From NCBI GenBank assembly GCA_963524205.1, contig CAURED010000022.1, positions 1 to 41,855 of the forward strand: a stretch of 41,855 bases of DNA, given 5' to 3'. The DNA is from Aminipila sp963524205 (GTDB lineage Bacteria > Bacillota > Clostridia > Peptostreptococcales > Anaerovoracaceae). Positions within the stretch are counted from its first letter, which is position 1. The number at the start of each line of letters is the position of its first letter. Below the pieces are notes generated by a model, which ran no database searches, was not told where the DNA came from, and was given only the letters and a program-made list of their open reading frames with translations. The position numbers and the translations under genes were made by a program. Shown here piece after piece: positions 1-8,151 of the stretch.

Positions 1-95
1 GAACAACTTAATGTTCTCTTGACTAATTCTCTACACTATGAAGTTTTCAAGGTTCTTGCTGTTTAACAAGCTTTGTTTGCACTTACTTGCGACAG
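1..95 (-). other. probable rRNA operon leader (partial)
   Basis: This is the transcribed leader downstream of the minus-strand promoter at 96-131. It has no open reading frame of note. It carries the rRNA-leader-like phrase CCTTGAAAACTTCATAG and a short inverted repeat of GAAC/GTTC type near the left edge that could belong to a processing stem. The assignment rests on resemblance to rRNA operon leaders. Confidence 0.5.
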
Positions 96-131
96 CTATA
101 TTAGAATAGCAAAAGTTGAATAGCTTGTCAA
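96..131 (-). promoter_or_regulatory. rRNA-type sigma-A promoter facing the left edge
   Basis: Read on the minus strand, TTGACA (126-131) is followed after 17 bp by TATTCT (103-108), a near-consensus housekeeping promoter with transcription expected to start near 96. The transcript runs off the left edge. Its first ~95 nt contain the phrase CCTTGAAAACTTCATAG, which resembles the leader and spacer sequences around 16S and 23S rRNA genes in Clostridia. The rRNA gene itself is outside the window, so its presence is inferred. Confidence 0.65.
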
Positions 132-524
132 TACTTTTTCTCAACTTTTTCAATTTATTTCATTATTATTTACTTTTACTCCATAAGTTTGCAAATTTCT
201 TGGAATAAAACTGATTTATTCTTCATATATATATAGTAGCTTTTATTCTTGCATTTCCCCTAATATTTTGCTGATGCCCGCTACGTTATAATATAACGAT
301 TTTCAGTTTCATATTTTATCACTGTATAAATGTAAAACAATATATGTTCATCACTTTATCTTACTATTTATACATTTTTTGTATTTTCTCCGAGATAGTT
401 TTTTTTATATTTTAATTTATTGTGCCTTTAATCGTCTAATTTTGAGATATTTTTTAGATTTTTATCATAAATTATTTATTACATTTTTTTATATGTATGC
501 ATGAATTTACATGCATATTCTTCC
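132..524. other. AT-rich intergenic region
   Basis: About 390 bp of very AT-rich DNA separate the leftward rRNA-type promoter from the rightward nhaC promoter. I see no gene. Two palindromes stand out. CGTTAT-AAT-ATAACG lies at 284-298. TATGCATG-AATTTA-CATGCATA lies at 496-517, directly upstream of the nhaC -35 box, where an activator or repressor could bind. No regulator can be named from the sequence. Confidence 0.5.
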
Positions 525-560
525 TTGACAATGTCTAATTACTCTCCTATAATGAAATTG
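525..560 (+). promoter_or_regulatory. sigma-A promoter of the NhaC-type antiporter gene
   Basis: TTGACA at 525-530 and TATAAT at 548-553 are separated by 17 bp, a perfect consensus promoter. Transcription should start near 560, which gives a ~78-nt leader before the ATG at 638. This excludes an upstream GTG start at 560. An 8-bp-arm inverted repeat (496-517) abuts the -35 box. Confidence 0.85.
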
Positions 561-637
561 TGAGAGTTGCGAAAATTTTCACACTATTTATCATTTTTAT
601 CATTTATTTTTTATTTATTTTAAGGAGGAATTATATT

Positions 638-2122
638 ATGGGTAGAAAAATACCTATGTGGCAATGCCTTGTCACAATGCTCTTTACTTTGCTTGCTTTA
701 TGCTATGCTTTAGGAATCATGGGAAAAGTTCTTGGTCCAGCTTTCGCTTGTGACTATGGAACAGTACATATTCCACTAATCTGTTCTGCAATTTTTGCAT
801 CAATAGTAGCTATTATTAACGGTTATAAATGGTCATTCTTGGAAGCTGGTATTCTTGCTTCTATCAACAGATCCATGCAGGCAATGCTTATTCTTTTAAC
901 AGTAGGCGGCTTAATTGGTTCATGGATCGCAGGTGGTGTAGTACCTGCTATGATTTTTTATGGCTTAAAGGTTTTAAGCCCTGGAATTTTCTTAGTTGCT
1001 TCTTGTATATTGTGTATGATTGTTTCCCTTGCAACTGGTTCTTCTTGGACCACAGCTGGAACTATCGGTATTGCACTAATCGGTGTTGGTCATGGTTTAG
1101 GTATGGATCCTGCTATGACAGCAGGTGCTATCGTATCTGGTGCTTACTTTGGTGATAAGATGTCTCCTCTTTCAGATACTACAAACTTAGCTCCTGCTAT
1201 GGCTGGTTCAACATTATTTGATCACATCAGACATATGATGTGGACAGTTACACCATCTATTCTTATTTCTTTAGTTCTATATGGAATTCTAGGTATGGGT
1301 AAGGCTGGAGACAACGTTGACTTATCTGCTGTAAATGCATTGCAGGAAGGTCTACAGGCTAATTTCAATATTAACCTTGCTTTACTTATTCCACCAATTG
1401 TTGTAATTCTGATTGTAGCTTTAAAGTTACCTGCTATCCCTGGTTTAATTGGCGGTATCGCACTTGGCTGCATAATGGGTTCTATATTCCAAGGTGTTAC
1501 CCTTGCAGAATGGCCAAATATTCTACATAATGGATTCGCATTTGCAAATCCTGATGCAGTGCCACCTGAATTAGTTTCTCTACTTGAAAGAGGTGGTATG
1601 GCTTCTATGTTATGGACTATCAACCTAATTATCTGTGCAATGTGCTTTGGTGGTATCATGGATTCCTCTGGAATGCTTGCTACTATGGCTGAAGCATTAC
1701 TAAAAGGTGCAAAGAACACTGGCTCATTAGTTACTATTACAATTTTCAGCTGTTTCTTCATGAACGTTATAGCTGGTGACCAGTATCTTGCAATTGTACT
1801 TCCAGGTAGAATGTACAAGGAAGCTTTTGAAGACAGAAAACTTGCTCCTCGTAATCTTTCAAGATGTCTTGAAGACTCAGGTACAGTAACTTCTTGTCTA
1901 GTTCCTTGGAACACTTGCGGTGCTACAATGACTACATTCTTAGGAGTTCCAACAGGTCAATACTTTAAATATGCTTTCTTAAATATGCTGAATCCATTAA
2001 TCTCAATATTCTACGGATTCACTGGCATTTCAATGATGAAAATGACAGATGAAGAATATGCAAAGGTTATGGAAGAAAGAGAAGCAGAAAAAGCTGCTGC
2101 TCTAAAAGCTTTAGAAGCATAA
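638..2122 (+). CDS. nhaC: Na+/H+ antiporter, NhaC family
   Basis: This 494-residue integral membrane protein consists of about a dozen hydrophobic segments. The conserved NhaC-type signature GDKMSPLSDTTNLAP lies near residues 170-190, and the second half carries a related stretch ending in a DSGTVTSCLVPWNTCG segment. NhaC proteins exchange Na+ (or amine and organic-acid substrates in related clades) for H+ across the cytoplasmic membrane. The start at 638 is chosen because AGGAGG lies seven bases upstream, and because the promoter would place the transcript start at about 560, ruling out a GTG start there. The C-terminus is a charged cytoplasmic tail rich in Glu and Ala. The gene is monocistronic, with its own promoter and terminator. 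Family assignment is confident; the true substrate is not. Confidence 0.87.
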   Translation: MGRKIPMWQCLVTMLFTLLALCYALGIMGKVLGPAFACDYGTVHIPLICSAIFASIVAIINGYKWSFLEAGILASINRSMQAMLILLTVGGLIGSWIAGGVVPAMIFYGLKVLSPGIFLVASCILCMIVSLATGSSWTTAGTIGIALIGVGHGLGMDPAMTAGAIVSGAYFGDKMSPLSDTTNLAPAMAGSTLFDHIRHMMWTVTPSILISLVLYGILGMGKAGDNVDLSAVNALQEGLQANFNINLALLIPPIVVILIVALKLPAIPGLIGGIALGCIMGSIFQGVTLAEWPNILHNGFAFANPDAVPPELVSLLERGGMASMLWTINLIICAMCFGGIMDSSGMLATMAEALLKGAKNTGSLVTITIFSCFFMNVIAGDQYLAIVLPGRMYKEAFEDRKLAPRNLSRCLEDSGTVTSCLVPWNTCGATMTTFLGVPTGQYFKYAFLNMLNPLISIFYGFTGISMMKMTDEEYAKVMEEREAEKAAALKALEA

Positions 2123-2141
2123 ACCTTTCAAAAACAAATTT

Positions 2142-2170
2142 CAGGGTGCTTACTAAGCACCCTGTTTTTA
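2142..2170 (+). terminator. terminator after the NhaC-type gene
   Basis: A 9-bp stem, CAGGGTGCT (2142-2150) and AGCACCCTG (2156-2164), encloses a 5-nt loop and is followed by TTTTTA. It sits 20 bp after the stop codon and is a textbook rho-independent terminator. Confidence 0.9.
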
Positions 2171-2200
2171 TTATTTATAACTCAACTTTTAATTATATTT

Positions 2201-2908
2201 TTAGTATTTAACCAATGAGCTTAGTTTATCTAACTTCACTCTGTCCATTGGTTCAACGTCTTTTAATCTATATTTGATCCCCAGTTTCTCATATTTTTCC
2301 ACCCCTAGATTATGATACCCAAGCAGTTCAACCTTATCTACATGCTTTATCTTTTTTACAAACTCATTTAACGCCTCTATATTTGCCTCTGTATCGTTTA
2401 TCCCTGGCACAATCACTTGACGTACCCAAACAGGTTTTTCATGCTTATTAATCAAATCTATAAGTTCTAAAAGAGTGTCCTGTTTTTTTCCCGTAATTTC
2501 CCAGAATTTTTCTGGATTAGAGTGTTTAACATCAAGCAAAATCATCTGACACTCTTCAATGACCTTTTCTGTAAACTCATCAATAAATGTACCGCTAGTA
2601 TCTATAATTGAATTTATACCTACTTTTTTAAGAGCACCTATTGTCTGAATAAGGAACTCTCCCTGCAAAAGCGGTTCTCCACCCGAAAACGTTACTCCGC
2701 CCTTATCTCCATAATAGCTCATGCCTCTTTTGGCTCTGTCTACAATCTGTTTCGTTTCAACTTCGTTGCCACCATGCATATCCCAAGTGTCAGGATTATG
2801 ACAGTATGAGCACCTTGCAGGACATCCCTGTAGAAAGACTACCGTTCTTATGCCTGGTCCATCTACTGCTCCAAATGTTTCAAATGAATGAAGCCTTCCT
2901 TTAACCAT
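2201..2908 (-). CDS. pflA: pyruvate formate-lyase-activating enzyme (radical SAM)
   Basis: The 235-residue enzyme uses a [4Fe-4S] cluster and S-adenosylmethionine to abstract a hydrogen from the catalytic glycine of pyruvate formate-lyase, switching it on under anaerobic conditions. The cluster ligands are C29, C33 and C36 in CPARCSYC. The SAM-binding glycine-rich motif TFSGGEPLLQ follows near residue 80. Length is normal for the family (~240-250). GAGGTGATT precedes the ATG. It lies downstream of pflB on the same strand with a 255-bp gap, so it may be expressed by readthrough or from its own promoter. I see no strong terminator between them. Confidence is high because its substrate PflB is the neighbour. 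Confidence 0.95.
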   Translation of the reverse strand: MVKGRLHSFETFGAVDGPGIRTVVFLQGCPARCSYCHNPDTWDMHGGNEVETKQIVDRAKRGMSYYGDKGGVTFSGGEPLLQGEFLIQTIGALKKVGINSIIDTSGTFIDEFTEKVIEECQMILLDVKHSNPEKFWEITGKKQDTLLELIDLINKHEKPVWVRQVIVPGINDTEANIEALNEFVKKIKHVDKVELLGYHNLGVEKYEKLGIKYRLKDVEPMDRVKLDKLSSLVKY

Positions 2909-3163
2909 AGTTAATCACCTCTATAATATTTTTTGCATATTTCTACCTAGTATATTACATACGTATTGTCCCCACTAAGTATAAACACTAATACACAATT
3001 TTTTTATTTTAAGATAACACAAGACACTTATTTAAATAAGTGCCTTATGCTATACATTAAATTAAGTTAATTTTTTAAGGAGTTTTTCAACTCATTTGAA
3101 TCTTTCGATTCGCTGTAATGTAATAGTTTTATCATAGCTATGAGGGATTCATAGATAAGATAC

Positions 3164-5395
3164 TTAAATAGCCTTGTGGAAAGTTCTTGCAATAACTTCC
3201 TTCTGGTGAGCCTTAGACAAAGCATTGAACTTAACTGCATATCCAGATACTCTGATTGTTAAGTTTGGATACTTATCAGGATTTTCATATGCATCCATCA
3301 ATAACTCTCTGTTTAATACATTTACATTTAAGTGGTGAGCACCTCTGTTAAAGTATCCTCCCATTAATCCTACTAATGTATCTTTCTGCGCTTCCTTATC
3401 CTTACCAAGAGTATCAGGAGTAATACTGAATGTGTAAGATACACCATCCTGGCAGTCTTCCCATTTAACTTTTGATACGGAGTTCAATGAAGCTACAGCT
3501 CCCAAAGAATCCCTACAGTGCATTGGATTAGCTCCTGGAGCAAATGGCTCACCAGATCTTCTTCCATCAGGAGTATTCCCTGTCTTCTTACCATATACTA
3601 CGTTAGAAGTAATCGTCAAAATAGATAATGTGTGTACTGCATTTCTATAAGTTGGATGACTTCTTAATGCATCAATAGTACCCTTAGTAAGTTCTACTGC
3701 AATGCTGTCAACTCTGTCGTCATCATTACCAAACTTAGGGAATTCACCTTCTGTTCTGTAATCAACGATTACACCTTCTTCGTTTCTGATTGGATATACC
3801 TTTGCATATTTAATAGCACTGAATGAGTCAGCGGCTACAGATAGACCCGCAACACCAAACGCCATTAATCTCTTAACTTCTGTATTTAAGAATGCCATCT
3901 GGCTTCTTTCATAGTCATACTTATCATGCATAAAGTGAATAATGTTCATGATATTTACATATAATTCGCATAACCAGTCCTTGTAAATATTGAACCTTCT
4001 CATTGCTTCATCATAATCAATAGGTCCGTCACCCTTAATTGGCTCCATCTGTGGACCACACTTCACACCAGTTCTTTCATCTATACCGCCATTCAATGCT
4101 AAACAAAGAATTTTAGCAAGATTATATCGAGCACCAAAGAATTGCATCTGCTGACCCATCTGAATAGCTGATACGCAGCAAGCAATTGAATAATCTTCAC
4201 CGTATGAAGGTCTCATAACATCATCATTTTCATACTGAATGGAATCTGTGTCAATTGAAATCTGTGCGCAGTATCTCTTAAATGCTGTAGGTAACTGATC
4301 TGACCAAAGAACTGTTAGGTTTGGTTCTGGTGAAGGTCCTAGATTATATAAAGTGTTCAGATATCGATATGAACTCTTAGTAACCCTTGTTCTGCCATCA
4401 GCTCCCATCCCTCCAAGACCTTCTGTAATCCACATTGGGTCTCCTCCGAATAAGTCATTATATTCAGGAGTTCTTAGATGTCTAGCTACTCTAAGCTTTA
4501 AAATGAAGTCATCAACAAATTCCTGAATCTGTTCTTCAGTAAATGTTCCGTTAGCTAAATCTCTTTCTGCAAATATATCAATAAAAGTAGATGTTCTGCC
4601 TATTGACATTGCTGCGCCATTTTCTTCTTTAATTGCTCCAAGGTATGCAAAATATAACCACTGGATGGCTTCTTTTGTATTTGTAGCAGGCTGTGAAATA
4701 TCATATCCATATTCAGAAGCCATTTTCTTTAATTCAGTAAAGTAGTCGATCTGCTTCTGAACTTCTTCAAGCAATCTAATTGTATCTTCAGTTATTGGTC
4801 TCTTATGAAGCTCTAACTTATCCTTTTTCTTTTCTTCGATTAAATAATCAATACCATAAAGAGCAGCTCTTCTATAGTCTCCAATAATTCTTCCTCTACC
4901 ATACGCATCAGGAAGTCCTGTAATAAATCCAAGTTTTCTAACTAAAAGCATTTCATCTGAATATGCATTAAATACACCATCATTGTGTGTAGTTATATAT
5001 TTAAATTCTTCTTCAATACTTGGGTCAAGCTTAACACCGTAAGCTTCAGCTGACTGTCTAGCCATTCTCATTCCGCCAAAAGGACAAACGCCTCTCTTTA
5101 AAGTTTCATCTGTCTGAAGACCAACGATAACATCCTTATCCTTGTCTATATATCCAGGAGGAAATGAAGTAACTCTCATAATGCGGCTAGCATCAACTGC
5201 CAGAACACCATTATTAGCTCTTTCCTTCCGCAACAAATCCTGCACCTTTTCAGAAACAGCAGTTGTTCTCGCAGTAGGTCCCGCTAAGAAAGTTTCATCA
5301 CCTTCATACGGAGTGTAATTGATGCTGATGAAATTATCTACATCGATTATATCATTCCATGCACCATTCTTAAATCCATCCCATGCTTTAATCAT
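3164..5395 (-). CDS. pflB: formate C-acetyltransferase (pyruvate formate-lyase)
   Basis: This 743-residue glycyl-radical enzyme converts pyruvate and CoA to acetyl-CoA and formate, a central anaerobic reaction in the cytoplasm. The twin active-site cysteines lie in SIACCVSAIQ near residues 408-409. The radical glycine is G718 in the C-terminal motif RVSGYAVKF. Length agrees with the family (~740-760). The ATG at 5395 is preceded by AAGGAGG. The gene has its own promoter and a ~218-nt leader containing two hairpins and two copies of a GTATAC-centred element, so expression is probably regulated. The activase gene pflA follows on the same strand. Confidence 0.97.
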   Translation of the reverse strand: MIKAWDGFKNGAWNDIIDVDNFISINYTPYEGDETFLAGPTARTTAVSEKVQDLLRKERANNGVLAVDASRIMRVTSFPPGYIDKDKDVIVGLQTDETLKRGVCPFGGMRMARQSAEAYGVKLDPSIEEEFKYITTHNDGVFNAYSDEMLLVRKLGFITGLPDAYGRGRIIGDYRRAALYGIDYLIEEKKKDKLELHKRPITEDTIRLLEEVQKQIDYFTELKKMASEYGYDISQPATNTKEAIQWLYFAYLGAIKEENGAAMSIGRTSTFIDIFAERDLANGTFTEEQIQEFVDDFILKLRVARHLRTPEYNDLFGGDPMWITEGLGGMGADGRTRVTKSSYRYLNTLYNLGPSPEPNLTVLWSDQLPTAFKRYCAQISIDTDSIQYENDDVMRPSYGEDYSIACCVSAIQMGQQMQFFGARYNLAKILCLALNGGIDERTGVKCGPQMEPIKGDGPIDYDEAMRRFNIYKDWLCELYVNIMNIIHFMHDKYDYERSQMAFLNTEVKRLMAFGVAGLSVAADSFSAIKYAKVYPIRNEEGVIVDYRTEGEFPKFGNDDDRVDSIAVELTKGTIDALRSHPTYRNAVHTLSILTITSNVVYGKKTGNTPDGRRSGEPFAPGANPMHCRDSLGAVASLNSVSKVKWEDCQDGVSYTFSITPDTLGKDKEAQKDTLVGLMGGYFNRGAHHLNVNVLNRELLMDAYENPDKYPNLTIRVSGYAVKFNALSKAHQKEVIARTFHKAI

Positions 5396-5613
5396 TTAAA
5401 TTTTCCTCCTTGCTTTTCAACTAGGCCTTAGGCCTCCAGAGCATTGAATTTTTGCAGACCCAATTCTGCAAAATATAGCATTGATTCGCCAATAATGACT
5501 TGAAATTGGCGGTATGTAAAAATACGGTTTTTGTATATTGTATACATAGATTCTCGAAAAAAAAGGATTCTTCGAAACCCTTGCGCCCTGCGTGCCTACC
5601 GTATTTTGTATCT
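5396..5613 (-). promoter_or_regulatory. long structured 5' leader of pflB
   Basis: The leader is about 218 nt long, counted from the predicted start near 5613. On the minus strand it contains two strong hairpins. One pairs CGCCAAT (5505-5511) with ATTGGCG (5487-5493). The other pairs TTTTGCAGA (5465-5473) with TCTGCAAAA (5450-5458) across a 6-nt loop. A GTATAC element (5540-5545) repeats the one at the promoter. No hairpin is followed by a T-run, so it is not an obvious attenuator. It matches no riboswitch class I recognise. Confidence 0.5.
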
Positions 5614-5614
5614 T

Positions 5615-5649
5615 GTATACATAATATACCCAAAACGTTTTTTCGTCAA
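5615..5649 (-). promoter_or_regulatory. pflB promoter with overlapping GTATAC operator
   Basis: On the minus strand TTGACG (5644-5649) and TATTAT (5621-5626) are separated by 17 bp, a good sigma-A promoter. The sequence immediately after the -10 box is TGTATACAAGATACAAAA. A near copy (TGTATACAATATACAAAA) lies 75 bp downstream around 5540-5545. TTGTATACAA-like palindromes are typical GntR/FCD operator shapes, so a repressor covering the start site is plausible. The identity of the regulator is inference. Confidence 0.7.
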
Positions 5650-5676
5650 ACCTTTTTTTACACTTTTTTTAACAAT

Positions 5677-7986
5677 TTATTTAAAATATATTCTTAGTTT
5701 TTTATATTTTTTTCCTTCAATAGTTTCTATTATTGAATTTTCAATATTTGACATTTCTTGAACAATAATACTCTTGTTTTCAACTACATTCTCAACAAAG
5801 AAAAACTGCTTACTTTTCCTATCAACAAACCCTTCTTTATTAAATAAATGCTCGCTTGTCATAAGTGGTATATCTCCTGTAAACTTAAATCCTATTTCAT
5901 TTCTTCCAGTTTCATCATTTCTATATATCTCATGTGATGGTGCAAAATCAACCATTTTTATATCACGGGTCCAGTCTGCTGCTTCTTTATTGTATATATT
6001 TAACCCATAATCTCCATAAATATAAACTCCAGCTCTTTCAAACTCAGAAATCCAGCCTAAATTGCCTATGGAAATTCCTGTCTCACGACAATAAGAAACT
6101 ATTAATTGAAAGTTTGTTTTAATATATGTGTCATATGCACCTTTTGTCACATTTGGCAAATATGGAATTAAATTAATTTTGTATTTTTTCAGTTCACCTT
6201 CAATCATTTTACTTAAATTCAATGTTTCCTGTTTTCTACCCTCAACATATGAATATAATGGCACATAGATTCTTATATTTTCAATCTTTGCTTTTTCTTT
6301 ATTTAACACTTTACATACACTATGAATTACATCTTCGTTTAAACTTTCCATCTTATGAAAATATAATTCTAATTGAACTCCCTCTTGTATGATATCCTCT
6401 TCATTATGTTCTTGTACATTCTCATGATAATCCGGCAATAATTCGTAAAACAAATCATTTTCCCTTGATGTAAGCTTTCTTCCCTTGGTTTTCTCCTCAA
6501 TTAATTTATCAAAAACATGTCTTCTCATCTGATTAATTGCGGATATGGGTAAAGATATTCCCTCTTCAATCTCAAAATTTATATTTAATATCTTAAAAGG
6601 TACGTCACCGGTTTTATTGAGCTGTTTTGTAATATCATCTACCTCTAAATTTCTTTTTATTGCCTTCTCTACTTTTATATCTCCTACAACCTTAACTGTT
6701 ATATTTTCATCAGTTAATGATACCTCAGGGTATTGATTAATTTTTGCTTTAAAAAATGCTGTTACACCAGTCTTTTTATAATGCTGCATTTGACTACTGC
6801 TTTGACCTTCGAAACTATCTCTTGCTTCCTGCATTAACGCTTTGTCTGTAATCTTATACACCCTATCATTTGGCCACACTTCTCCCTTTATGTCCCCTAT
6901 TCTTATAATGTTGTTTTTAATAGGCTTAAGGTAAGTCACCATATTACCCGGCATGTTTTTATTCCGAATTTCAACTCCATCCCCTATAGCCAGTTCCCCT
7001 GTTAATTCTATATCGATTAAATCCCTCTGTGCTGCTGCAATGACTCTTCCAATATAAATCCCCTGGTGTTTAGGTAATTCCGTTGACATCAATTGTTCCT
7101 TTGGATTGCCCATTAAATAGCCCGTAGTAAAACTACCTCTGTTAAATACCTGTGCCAGTTTATGTCTATCCTCATCATCCACCTTATAACTGCCATTCAT
7201 TTTATATTCATCTAAATACTTTCGGTAAATGCGGGTTACTATGGCAACATATTCCGCAGACTTCATTCTGCCTTCAATTTTTAGAGAAGCTACTCCCGCT
7301 TCAGCTAACTCACCTAAATAATCAATATTGCATAAGTCTTTAGGACTTAACAAATGTTGGTTTTTGGTCTCGCCTTCTGCAACAAAACCAAGTCTACAGG
7401 GTTGTGCACACATGCCTCGATTGCCACTTCTGCCACCTATTATCCTGCTCATTTGGCACTGCCCAGAATAACATATGCATAATGCACCATGTACAAACAC
7501 TTCAATTTGGGCTACATCCTCTTTAGTAATCTCTTTTATCTCATCTAATGTCACTTCCCTAGCTAGTACAACTCTTTCAAAGCCTAATTTTTTTGCCATC
7601 CTTACACCAGAAAGGTTGTAAACAGTTCCCTGAGTAGATAAGTGAATTTTCATAGAAGGCAAACGTCTGCGGATTAATCGTGCAAAACCTAAATCCTGTA
7701 TTATTAAAGCGTCAACCCCCAGCTCGTACAATTTTTTTGCATACTGTAGAGCTTCCTCTAATTCATTGTCCTTCATTAAAATATTCATGGTTACATAAAC
7801 CTTTACATTCCTTAAATGTGCATAAGCTACTGCTTCTTTCATAGTGTTGTCATCAAAATTATCTGCATTTATTCTTGCATTAAAAATTTTGCCCCCAAGG
7901 TAGACCGCATCGGCACCATTTTCCACAGCAGCCTTAAGTTGTTGCATTCCTCCTACAGGAGCCAGTAATTCAGGAATATTTATCAT
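5677..7986 (-). CDS. peptidase U32 family protein with DUF3656-like region
   Basis: This 769-residue protein belongs to the long U32 family, originally called collagenase-like proteases and including the 23S rRNA hydroxylation factor RlhA of E. coli. The N-terminal half carries the family core, beginning ELLAPVGG and reading GADAVYLGG near residues 24-32. The cysteine-rich segment GALCICYSGQCQMS...GNRGMCAQPCR, near residues 165-202, suggests an iron-sulfur site rather than a classical protease. Residues ~385-500 resemble the DUF3656 region that follows the U32 domain in long members. AAGGAG lies 13-14 bp upstream of the ATG. It is a single gene, divergent from the AI-2E-family gene. The substrate is not predictable: RNA hydroxylation is the better guess, proteolysis the older annotation. 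Confidence 0.85.
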   Translation of the reverse strand: MINIPELLAPVGGMQQLKAAVENGADAVYLGGKIFNARINADNFDDNTMKEAVAYAHLRNVKVYVTMNILMKDNELEEALQYAKKLYELGVDALIIQDLGFARLIRRRLPSMKIHLSTQGTVYNLSGVRMAKKLGFERVVLAREVTLDEIKEITKEDVAQIEVFVHGALCICYSGQCQMSRIIGGRSGNRGMCAQPCRLGFVAEGETKNQHLLSPKDLCNIDYLGELAEAGVASLKIEGRMKSAEYVAIVTRIYRKYLDEYKMNGSYKVDDEDRHKLAQVFNRGSFTTGYLMGNPKEQLMSTELPKHQGIYIGRVIAAAQRDLIDIELTGELAIGDGVEIRNKNMPGNMVTYLKPIKNNIIRIGDIKGEVWPNDRVYKITDKALMQEARDSFEGQSSSQMQHYKKTGVTAFFKAKINQYPEVSLTDENITVKVVGDIKVEKAIKRNLEVDDITKQLNKTGDVPFKILNINFEIEEGISLPISAINQMRRHVFDKLIEEKTKGRKLTSRENDLFYELLPDYHENVQEHNEEDIIQEGVQLELYFHKMESLNEDVIHSVCKVLNKEKAKIENIRIYVPLYSYVEGRKQETLNLSKMIEGELKKYKINLIPYLPNVTKGAYDTYIKTNFQLIVSYCRETGISIGNLGWISEFERAGVYIYGDYGLNIYNKEAADWTRDIKMVDFAPSHEIYRNDETGRNEIGFKFTGDIPLMTSEHLFNKEGFVDRKSKQFFFVENVVENKSIIVQEMSNIENSIIETIEGKKYKKLRIYFK

Positions 7987-8003
7987 AATTTATTATTTTC
8001 TCC

Positions 8004-8032
8004 TTGTTTGTAATTGTGTTAAACTATATAAT
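8004..8032 (+). promoter_or_regulatory. upstream promoter copy (P1) of the AI-2E-family gene
   Basis: TTGTTT (8004-8009) and TATAAT (8027-8032) are separated by 17 bp. The segment 8012-8033 is a 22-bp near-perfect direct copy of 8105-8126, which carries the proximal promoter. The two copies differ by one base (A/G) and are 93 bp apart. Confidence 0.5.
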
Positions 8033-8095
8033 AATGGTTATAATTTCTAATAACGATTATCAAATAAGCTATATCTATTTGTCATTTTTAATAAA

Positions 8096-8125
8096 TTGCT
8101 AAGAAATTGTGTTGAACTATATAAT
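8096..8125 (+). promoter_or_regulatory. proximal promoter (P2) of the AI-2E-family gene
   Basis: TTGCTA (8096-8101) and TATAAT (8120-8125) are separated by 18 bp. Transcription would start near 8132, 20 nt before the ATG at 8152. This makes a TTG start at 8137 unlikely. Confidence 0.6.
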
Positions 8126-8151
8126 ACTATCTAATATTGAAAGGTGCAAGT

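Noticed and set aside
1222..1914. 230-codon open frame on the minus strand within the NhaC-type gene
   Set aside because: It lies wholly inside a well-supported membrane protein gene, has no ribosome binding site or family features, and mirrors the codon pattern of the real gene.
3021..3046. Terminator between pflB and pflA
   Set aside because: The AAGGCACTTA/TAAGTGTCTT-type hairpin is imperfect and is not followed by a T-run on the minus strand.
5421..5761. Several 65-76 codon open frames in the pflB leader
   Set aside because: They lie in the promoter and structured leader, overlap each other on both strands, and have no plausible ribosome binding sites.
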